The position numbers were made by a program, and so were the translations under genes. A DNA stretch of 37,928 bases from an uncultured Ruminococcus sp. GTDB taxonomy: Bacteria; Bacillota; Clostridia; Oscillospirales; Ruminococcaceae. Below are positions 1-5,796 of the stretch, piece by piece. The stretch covers positions 1 through 37,928 of the forward strand of contig CACZPI010000018.1 in the NCBI GenBank assembly GCA_902783005.1, read 5' to 3'. Position 1 is the first letter of the stretch. Each line of letters begins with the position of its first letter. The notes under the pieces were generated by a model. That model was not told where the DNA came from, did not search any database, and saw nothing but the letters and a program-made list of their open reading frames with translations.

Positions 1-10
1 GGGCACGCAA

Positions 11-35
11 CCCCTGATACCTTGTGTATCAGGGG
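11..35. repeat. perfect 10-bp hairpin at left flank of GC-rich repeat
   Basis: The arms are cccctgatac (11-20) and gtatcagggg (26-35), with a 5-base loop. No T-tract follows, so as it stands it is not a complete terminator. Its stem and loop closely resemble the hairpin at 153-179 (ccccttgatac / gtatcaagggg), so the two bracket the repeat at 37-154. They may be one terminator that was split or duplicated when the repeat arrived; that is inference. Confidence 0.7.
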
Positions 36-36
36 A

Positions 37-154
37 GAGCTTGTCAAAAAAGTCTGTTTTGGGGAGGGCGTACTGTAAGCCCGCCCCTCCCCCTGCCCCC
101 TCCCCGCACGCGGGGAGGGGGTTCTTTCCTTGTGGGGGCTGCGCCCCCACACCC
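37..154 (+). repeat. dispersed GC-rich repeat, copy 1
   Basis: This is about 118 bp of non-coding DNA that recurs almost base for base, in the opposite orientation, at 11734-11850. It starts gagcttgtcaaaaaag, then has a pyrimidine-rich GC tract, a perfect 12-bp hairpin with a 2-base loop (96-107 / 110-121) and a second hairpin of about 9 bp (131-139 / 143-151). The conserved hairpins and lack of coding capacity suggest a MITE-like or REP-like element. No transposase is present in the window. Confidence 0.8.
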
Positions 155-187
155 CCTTGATACTCTGTGTATCAAGGGGTTTTTTAA
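153..187 (+). terminator. rho-independent terminator of an upstream gene
   Basis: An 11-bp stem (153-163 / 169-179) with a 5-base loop is followed directly by a run of seven T and then more AT-rich sequence. It would end a rightward transcript entering from outside the window. It lies about 50 bp before the ppk promoter. Confidence 0.8.
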
Positions 188-215
188 TTTTTTGATTAAA
201 TATGCAAAAAGACTA

Positions 216-244
216 TTCCATTTTCAGAAAATTTGTGGTATAAT
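216..244 (+). promoter_or_regulatory. sigma-A promoter for ppk
   Basis: The -10 box TATAAT is at 239-244 and is preceded by TGG, giving an extended -10. A weak -35 (TTCCAT, 216-221) sits exactly 17 bp upstream. The weak -35 is plausible given the extended -10. The start codon of ppk is 43 bp downstream. Confidence 0.75.
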
Positions 245-287
245 GTAAGTTGAACCAGAATACACTGCCGAACGGAGGTTTACATCC

Positions 288-2333
288 ATGAAACAACCCT
301 ACTATACCAACCGAGAGCTGTCATGGCTCCGCTTCAATATCCGTGTTCTTGAAGAAGCCGAGGATCCGGAGGTGCCGCTCTTTGAGCAGCTCAGCTTTTC
401 CGCGATCTACCAGAGCAATCTCGATGAATTTGTCCAGGTGCGTGTGGGCGCCATGCTTGAACGCATGGAGGAGGATCCAGAGCAGAAGGATTCCCGCAGC
501 AAGCTCACTCCCAAAAAGCAGCTCAAAAAGATCCTCGAGGGGATCTCCGGACTGCTCCCGCGCAAGGACAAAGCTTACCTCAATACCATGCATGAGCTGC
601 GCAGCTACGGCATCGAGCATGTGACCTATGCCGATGCGACACCGGAGGAGCGCGATTACCTTGAACAGTATTTCAAGCGCGAGGTCAAGCCCCTGCTGTC
701 CCCCATCGTGGTCGATAAGAACCATCCCTTCCCCTTCCTGCGCAATAAGGCACTCTATGTCGCCGTGCAGCTTGCCGCCAAATCCGGCGTGAAGATGGGA
801 TTCATCCCCGCCTATGTCCGCACCGGCCGCGTCATTCGTCTCGGCAAGGGCGGGAGATTTACGCTGCTCGAGGATCTGATTTTGCATTTTGCCCCGCAGG
901 CTTTCAAAAATTATAAGGTACTCGATGCCGCCGTCATCCGCATCACCCGCAGCGGCGTGATCGGCTTTGACAGCTCGGCAGCGGATGAGGATACCGATTT
1001 CCGCGATATTATGGAGGAGCTCATTGCCCAGCGCCGCAAGCGCGGTGCCGTCCGGCTCCAGATGAATTCCTCCCTGTCGCCCGAGGCCATGAAATACCTC
1101 CTTGACCGCCTCGGCCTGAAGAAGCGCCAGCTTTTCTTTGAGGAGATCCCGCTCGATCTTTCCTTCGTGTACAAGCTCCCCGATTTCAATGACGCTCCGG
1201 AGCTGCGCTTCGCACCGCACAAGCCCCAGCACCGCGCCGATATTTCGACCCGCCGCGATATGATGAGCCAGATCGCCGAGCGCGATATTCTGCTCTCCTA
1301 TCCCTATGAATCCATGACGCCCTTCCTGCGCCTGCTCGATGAAGCAGCGCTTGACCCGGATGTGGCGGCCATCCGCATCACCCTCTACCGCGTCGCCTCC
1401 AATTCCCGCGTGGTCGATGCATTGTGTCAGGCAGCCGAGGGCGGCAAGGATGTGCTGGTGCTCGTCGAGCTGCGGGCGCGGTTCGACGAGGAAAACAACA
1501 TCGGCTGGGCAAAGCGGCTTCAGGAAGCCGGATGCACCGTTATTTACGGCCCGCATACCATGAAGGTGCATTCCAAGCTGCTGCTGATCTCCCGCAAGAC
1601 CCCGGACGGCGTGCAGAATTTCGTGCAGGTCGGCACGGGCAACTACAATGAAAAGACCTCCCGTATTTACACGGATCTGTGCCTGATGACGGCAAATCCC
1701 GAAATTGCGGAGGATGCGCGGCATGTCTTTGATGCGCTCTCCACCGACAGTCTGGTGGAGGAGACAAAGCAGCTCATGGTGGCGCCGCTGTGCATGCGCT
1801 CGAAGATCCTTGCGCTTCTTGACGAGGAGATCGCACATGCCAGACGGGGAGAGCCGGCGTATTTTGCCTGCAAGGTCAATTCCGTCAGCGACCGCGGCGT
1901 GATGGACAAGCTCGCGGAGGCATCGCAGGCAGGCGTGAAGATCGAAATGGTCGTGCGCGGCATCTGCTGTCTGAACCCGGGTGTTCCGGGGTATACTGAG
2001 AATATCCGGATCGTGAGCATCGTCGGCCGCTATCTGGAGCACAGCCGGATCTATGTCTTCGGCACACCCGACCGCCGGAGGGTATACATCAGCTCCGCCG
2101 ACCTTATGACGCGCAATACCAAGCACCGCGTCGAGGTGGCTGCACCGCTGCTCGATCCTGAGCTGCGTGACCAGGCTGCCGGCATTGTGGCGCTGTGCCT
2201 GTCGGATAATGTCAAGGCACGCATCGGCCAGCCGGACGGTACCTTCGTGCATTGCACTCCCGTGAAGGGAGAGCAGGCCGTCTGTGCGCAGGAGGAGCAA
2301 TACCGCCGCGCAGCAGAGCCGAATGAATCCTGA
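288..2333 (+). CDS. ppk: polyphosphate kinase 1
   Basis: The 681-residue protein has the usual length and layout of PPK1, which reversibly transfers the ATP gamma-phosphate to a polyphosphate chain in the cytosol. The N-terminal domain opens with YYTNRELSWLRFN, typical of the family. The two phospholipase-D-like C-terminal domains carry the expected histidines: the phosphorylated His in MKVHSKLLLI (about residue 428) and the second in YLEHSRIYVFG (about 585). The late SSADLMTRN motif is also present. The ATG follows ACGGAGG at good spacing and a readable promoter lies upstream. No exopolyphosphatase gene is adjacent; the next gene is an AI-2E type transporter 63 bp downstream, probably on the same transcript. 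The assignment is secure; the physiological role (phosphate or energy reserve, stress) is known of the family and not visible here. Confidence 0.97.
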   Translation: MKQPYYTNRELSWLRFNIRVLEEAEDPEVPLFEQLSFSAIYQSNLDEFVQVRVGAMLERMEEDPEQKDSRSKLTPKKQLKKILEGISGLLPRKDKAYLNTMHELRSYGIEHVTYADATPEERDYLEQYFKREVKPLLSPIVVDKNHPFPFLRNKALYVAVQLAAKSGVKMGFIPAYVRTGRVIRLGKGGRFTLLEDLILHFAPQAFKNYKVLDAAVIRITRSGVIGFDSSAADEDTDFRDIMEELIAQRRKRGAVRLQMNSSLSPEAMKYLLDRLGLKKRQLFFEEIPLDLSFVYKLPDFNDAPELRFAPHKPQHRADISTRRDMMSQIAERDILLSYPYESMTPFLRLLDEAALDPDVAAIRITLYRVASNSRVVDALCQAAEGGKDVLVLVELRARFDEENNIGWAKRLQEAGCTVIYGPHTMKVHSKLLLISRKTPDGVQNFVQVGTGNYNEKTSRIYTDLCLMTANPEIAEDARHVFDALSTDSLVEETKQLMVAPLCMRSKILALLDEEIAHARRGEPAYFACKVNSVSDRGVMDKLAEASQAGVKIEMVVRGICCLNPGVPGYTENIRIVSIVGRYLEHSRIYVFGTPDRRRVYISSADLMTRNTKHRVEVAAPLLDPELRDQAAGIVALCLSDNVKARIGQPDGTFVHCTPVKGEQAVCAQEEQYRRAAEPNES

Positions 2334-2396
2334 ACCCGCAGACCCGGAATCCTTCATATGACTTTTCCTGTGAAATGAACAAGGGGGGATCGTTGT

Positions 2397-3791
2397 TTGG
2401 AAGAAGAAGTAAAAAAACCGGAATCTGACATTCCGGAGGAGGAGGAGCTGCATTCCTCCTGGCGGGAGCAGGCGCAGAAATCGCTGTGGATGTTCCTGAC
2501 AGTGGCAGCCATCATCATCTTTTATTATGTGATCCAGCAGCTTGGTGCGATCACGGGCTTTATCGGGAAGATCCTGGCCGGCATCAGCCCGGTGATCTGG
2601 GGACTGATCCTGGCCTATCTCCTGGCACCCGTGGCACAATTATACGAAAAGCTGCTCACGAAGCTCTGTGACAAGCAGGGCTGGAATTCCCCGAAGCGTC
2701 AAAAGCACCTGCGGACGCTGTCTGCGGTCGGTATGCTCATTACTGCGATCCTGTTTATCACGGCATTGCTGCTGCTGATTATTCCGGAGCTGATGAGCAG
2801 CATCACCGGCATCGTCAAGGCGCTTCCGGATCAGATGGAGAATCTGACAACGCAGCTTCGGAACAAGACCATTTTCAACAATAACAGTGTTGTCGGGGAA
2901 TATCTCAATTCCGCACTGCTGTCGGCCGTCCAGTCGGCGGAGGACTGGGTATTCGGTGACCTGATCGGCCAGGCCAATACGCTGGTGCAGTATTTCTATA
3001 CCGGCGTCAAGGGCGTGCTGAATGTCGTATATAATCTGGTCATCGGTCTGATTCTCTCGACGTATATCACCATTGACCGGGAACGCCTGATGCGGCAGGT
3101 CAAGCAGGTCGTCTACACGATCGCACCGCGCCGCAGCGCCGATTCCGCACAGGTGGTATTCATCCGGGCTAACCGCAAGCTCAATGCCGCCATCCGCGGC
3201 AAGATCGTGGATTCGTTCATCATCGGCTGTCTGCATTTCATGCTGCTGTCCTTTGCCAATCTCCTGCCCTGGTTCAATTACCCGTACCCGGTGCTGCTCG
3301 CGGTCATTGTCGGCCTGACGAATGTCGTGCCGTTCTTCGGCCCGATCTGCGGCGGCTTCATCACGGGTGTCCTGGTGCTGTTCGAGAATCCGAGAATGGT
3401 GATCCCGTATCTGGTGATCGTGGTCGCGCTGCAGCAGTTTGATTCGAGCTTCCTGGATCCGCATATTGTCGGCGGCAAGATCGGCCTGCGTCCGGTCTGG
3501 TCGATCACGGCGTGTCTGCTGGGCAGCGCCATTCTCGGTGTTCCGGGATTCGTCCTCGGCCCGCCGGCGGTGGCCGTTGTCTATGAGATCGTCAGCGAAT
3601 GGTCTGCAAGCCGACTGCGCCGCAAGGGACTGAACCATGATTTCGGCATTTCCGATGAACCGGAGCCGTGGGAGAGCACCTACCAGAGACCGCCCTCGGA
3701 AAAGAGCCAGTTTCTGAGCGGCTTCATGCAGAATTTCCGGGACAAGGCGTCGCACATCCTGCCGAAGAAGCCGCCGGAGGACAAGCCATAA
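2397..3791 (+). CDS. AI-2E family transporter (PF01594-type permease)
   Basis: This 464-residue integral membrane protein has the hydrophobic pattern of the AI-2E/TqsA/YdiK permease family: paired N-terminal helices (about residues 25-80), one near 120-135, an amphipathic central region, and a cluster of C-terminal helices containing the conserved block LAVIVGLTNVVPFFGP (about residue 300) and a GLRP motif. The N-terminus is acidic and cytosolic. The start is a TTG placed 6 bases after a strong AAGGGGGGAT site; no ATG in frame is better. Members have been linked to autoinducer-2 export, Na+/H+ antiport or other solutes, so the substrate cannot be set from sequence. It follows ppk with no promoter or terminator visible between them and ends at a bidirectional terminator. 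Confidence 0.9.
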   Translation: MEEEVKKPESDIPEEEELHSSWREQAQKSLWMFLTVAAIIIFYYVIQQLGAITGFIGKILAGISPVIWGLILAYLLAPVAQLYEKLLTKLCDKQGWNSPKRQKHLRTLSAVGMLITAILFITALLLLIIPELMSSITGIVKALPDQMENLTTQLRNKTIFNNNSVVGEYLNSALLSAVQSAEDWVFGDLIGQANTLVQYFYTGVKGVLNVVYNLVIGLILSTYITIDRERLMRQVKQVVYTIAPRRSADSAQVVFIRANRKLNAAIRGKIVDSFIIGCLHFMLLSFANLLPWFNYPYPVLLAVIVGLTNVVPFFGPICGGFITGVLVLFENPRMVIPYLVIVVALQQFDSSFLDPHIVGGKIGLRPVWSITACLLGSAILGVPGFVLGPPAVAVVYEIVSEWSASRLRRKGLNHDFGISDEPEPWESTYQRPPSEKSQFLSGFMQNFRDKASHILPKKPPEDKP

Positions 3792-3795
3792 CCTG

Positions 3796-3833
3796 AAAAG
3801 CAGCTGCACCCGCGATCGGATGCAGCTGCTTTT
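3796..3833. terminator. bidirectional terminator between converging genes
   Basis: A perfect 13-bp stem (aaaagcagctgca, 3796-3808, with its complement at 3821-3833) has A/T-rich edges on both sides. It provides a U-run whichever strand is transcribed. It ends the rightward transporter gene and the leftward glycosyltransferase gene. Confidence 0.9.
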
Positions 3834-3835
3834 CT

Positions 3836-4813
3836 TCATTCATGGGGCATCTGCTGTCTGGCAAGATCTGTCATCTCTTTGAAAAAGGTCTCGGAAGCAG
3901 AGCCGTATGTTTCAAAAATGGTATTCAGCGATGCTTTCCATTTGCTTCGGTGCAGATTCCTGTACAGAACAGAGTAGTATTTGTACGGATCCAGGTAGCT
4001 CCAGAATGCAGAGCCCTGTATCCGGTGCTGCAAACAGATTCCGCTCCATTTGGCCAGAAGACCGGCATTCCGGGATCTGTATAGAATGATTTTCAGATTT
4101 TCCTCCATTCGCTGTGGGCTGATCGGCTGATGCAGCGGGTCATCTGCGGTGCGGTAGAGCACCACGGGTTCATTGAAATATTGCAGATCCAGTGACGGAT
4201 TCTGTCGGGTGAGTGCGATCCACATGGTCTGATCCTCAATCAGCTTGCAGTATACTGCTGCCTCCTGAACCTCCGGTGTCAGCAGCACTGTACGGATGAT
4301 CCAGCCCTGTGTGCAGAACAGGTACCGGAATTTCGACAGCTTCCGGATTCTGGAATAGGGCAGACCAAAATACAGGTAGTGATCCTGATACAAAGCCGGA
4401 TCTGTAAGCACCCGGCCGTTCTGCATATACAGCAGCGATCCGACATACAGATCCGCGCCCTGCAGGCGGCCGATCAGATCCACATCCGCGAGCAGATCAT
4501 CCCCGGCGATCGTCTTGAAATACTCGCCCCGGATATGCGGGAAGGACTTGGCCAGATTCTTTGAGGTACCGACATTCGTTTCACCGGACAGCACCAGTGT
4601 CTCTGCAAATACGTCCCCGCGGCGTCTGCACCAGTCCTGCACATTTTCAAGGGTATGATCCGGAGAAGCATCATCACAGACAATGAGCTGGATGCCCTTG
4701 CCCTTGCCGTAGGTCACGGCCTGATGCCGGATGCTTTCGAGTGTCTGGATAACCAGCTCCTCCTGGCGATAGGTTACGACAATAAAGGTAATCAGGATAG
4801 CGTCATTTGCCAT
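3836..4813 (-). CDS. family 2 glycosyltransferase
   Basis: The 325-residue protein starts with a classic GT-A fold: FIVVTYRQEE (about 10-19), the nucleotide-binding LIVCDDASPDHT (about 43-54) and the metal-binding GDD (104-106). Such enzymes move a sugar from a nucleotide donor to an acceptor, often a surface polysaccharide or glycolipid. The C-terminal half (about 200-325) is basic and aromatic and has no clear transmembrane helix, so a soluble or peripheral enzyme is likely. The ATG is preceded by GAGAGGTG. The gene starts 12 bp after the stop of the CYTH gene and is probably the last gene of a thioesterase-CYTH-GT2 unit. Donor and acceptor are unknown. Confidence 0.88.
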   Translation of the reverse strand: MANDAILITFIVVTYRQEELVIQTLESIRHQAVTYGKGKGIQLIVCDDASPDHTLENVQDWCRRRGDVFAETLVLSGETNVGTSKNLAKSFPHIRGEYFKTIAGDDLLADVDLIGRLQGADLYVGSLLYMQNGRVLTDPALYQDHYLYFGLPYSRIRKLSKFRYLFCTQGWIIRTVLLTPEVQEAAVYCKLIEDQTMWIALTRQNPSLDLQYFNEPVVLYRTADDPLHQPISPQRMEENLKIILYRSRNAGLLAKWSGICLQHRIQGSAFWSYLDPYKYYSVLYRNLHRSKWKASLNTIFETYGSASETFFKEMTDLARQQMPHE

Positions 4814-4825
4814 ATGTTACACCTC

Positions 4826-5347
4826 TCATTCTCCCTCTCCCGGAAACGCCAGTGTCTTCGACAGCGCCAGATTGGAATAGCCGTTCCGGTCGGTCACATC
4901 CCGGAGGATATGCAGCATTTCCGGGAGCTGCACGGGGGTATCAATATCCGGCAGCTCAATTTCCAGCGTGGCAAGCGTCTGGCTGAATGCATACACATCC
5001 AGCTCAAAATGCTGCCCCCGGTCGGTGAAGCACCAGCGCACCTTCTCAATGGTATGCAGCGCCGGATCCGCCTCCTGCAAAAGCGCTTCATACTGCGCCT
5101 GCGTGATCGTGTCCTCCAGCTCGATGCGCTTGCCGAAGCCGATGTGCTGCTTGCGGGTGTAGGTATATTCCCAGCCCTCCGCATCCGAACCGCGTTTGCG
5201 CACGCGCCGCCCGAATCCGTCCTTCTGCATGGTCAGGTAGGTCTGGGTGATCTGTGTGGCCGATGCCTCCGGCAGGGAATGCAGCACCTCCTCGGCGGGG
5301 CGCTCGATCAGGTATTTGCGCTCAATTTCCAACGGTGCCGCCATCAT
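4826..5347 (-). CDS. CYTH domain protein
   Basis: The 173-residue protein carries the CYTH signature ExExK as E7, E9 and K11 (LEIERKYL), followed by many alternating charged beta strands (RVRKRG, YTRK, RIELEDTI, FELDVY, LEIELP) that in the family line a tunnel binding triphosphate and metal. Characterised relatives include inorganic triphosphatases, class IV adenylate cyclases and thiamine-triphosphatases. In bacteria triphosphatase activity is common, so tripolyphosphatase is the leading guess, but substrate cannot be set here. The start is an ATG overlapping the stop of the thioesterase gene (ATGA), which gives translational coupling. A polyphosphate kinase lies nearby on the other strand; a link is possible but unproven. 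Confidence 0.9.
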   Translation of the reverse strand: MMAAPLEIERKYLIERPAEEVLHSLPEASATQITQTYLTMQKDGFGRRVRKRGSDAEGWEYTYTRKQHIGFGKRIELEDTITQAQYEALLQEADPALHTIEKVRWCFTDRGQHFELDVYAFSQTLATLEIELPDIDTPVQLPEMLHILRDVTDRNGYSNLALSKTLAFPGEGE

Positions 5348-5739
5348 GCCTGCCCCCGCTTGTCTGTCTTTTCCTGGAATCGCCCGGCATAGACCACAAA
5401 GCGCTTGTGGGTGCCGCTGCCGATCTCCCCGGCGTCGTCGGAAGCCGTGACGCGGAAGGTCAGCTCCCGGCCGTTGACCGCTGTGACCTCTGCCTCGGCA
5501 GTCACGGTCATGCCCTGCGGGGTCGCAGCCGTATGCTGAATGTCGAGTGCCGTGCCGACCGTGGTTTCCTCGCCTTCCAGCGCCGCAGCGATGGCATTGC
5601 AGGCGGCTGCCTCCATGACGGCCGTCATCATCGGCGTTGCGAATACGGCCAGCGAACCCGAGCCGACTGCACAGGCAAGCCGCTCCGGGGTGACCTCCAT
5701 CTGTGCGGTGCCTTTGGTACCGATCGAAATGTCCTTCAT
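5344..5739 (-). CDS. hotdog-fold thioesterase, FlK-like
   Basis: This 131-residue single-domain protein has the conserved opening of FlK-type thioesterases (VGSGSLAVFATPMMTAVMEA). Three residues fall where the FlK catalytic triad would be: T35, E43 and H69. Their spacing of 8 and then 26 residues equals that of Thr42, Glu50 and His76 in fluoroacetyl-CoA thioesterase. The family hydrolyses small acyl-CoA esters; most relatives in gut Clostridia are not fluoroacetate-specific, so the true acyl group is unknown. The ATG follows AGGAGGAT. The leader contains a hairpin whose left arm is also perfectly complementary to this ribosome site (see 5744-5791). Confidence 0.85.
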   Translation of the reverse strand: MKDISIGTKGTAQMEVTPERLACAVGSGSLAVFATPMMTAVMEAAACNAIAAALEGEETTVGTALDIQHTAATPQGMTVTAEAEVTAVNGRELTFRVTASDDAGEIGSGTHKRFVVYAGRFQEKTDKRGQA

Positions 5740-5743
5740 GATA

Positions 5744-5791
5744 ATCCTCCTGATTGGAAGACATCCTCCCGCGGCATGCAGGAGGATGTCT
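5744..5791 (-). promoter_or_regulatory. leader hairpin and possible Shine-Dalgarno switch
   Basis: Reading leftward, an 11-bp hairpin (arms 5791-5781 and 5769-5759) lies between the VanY-like gene stop and the thioesterase start. Its left arm contains ATCCTCCT (5787-5780), an exact complement of the Shine-Dalgarno AGGAGGAT (5751-5744). The arm can pair with the right arm or with the ribosome site, but not both. As a leftward terminator it would be poor because no U-run follows. A regulatory role is inference. Confidence 0.4.
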
Positions 5792-5796
5792 GGTTT

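Noticed and set aside
24-248. Short open frame across the left GC-rich repeat
   Set aside because: It runs through the hairpins and terminator of a non-coding repeat and has no ribosome site.
321-2639. Long open frame on the minus strand opposite ppk
   Set aside because: It mirrors a clear PPK1 gene, has no ribosome site and its translation is rich in His, Gln and Arg without any family motif. Such antisense frames are expected with this GC content and codon use.
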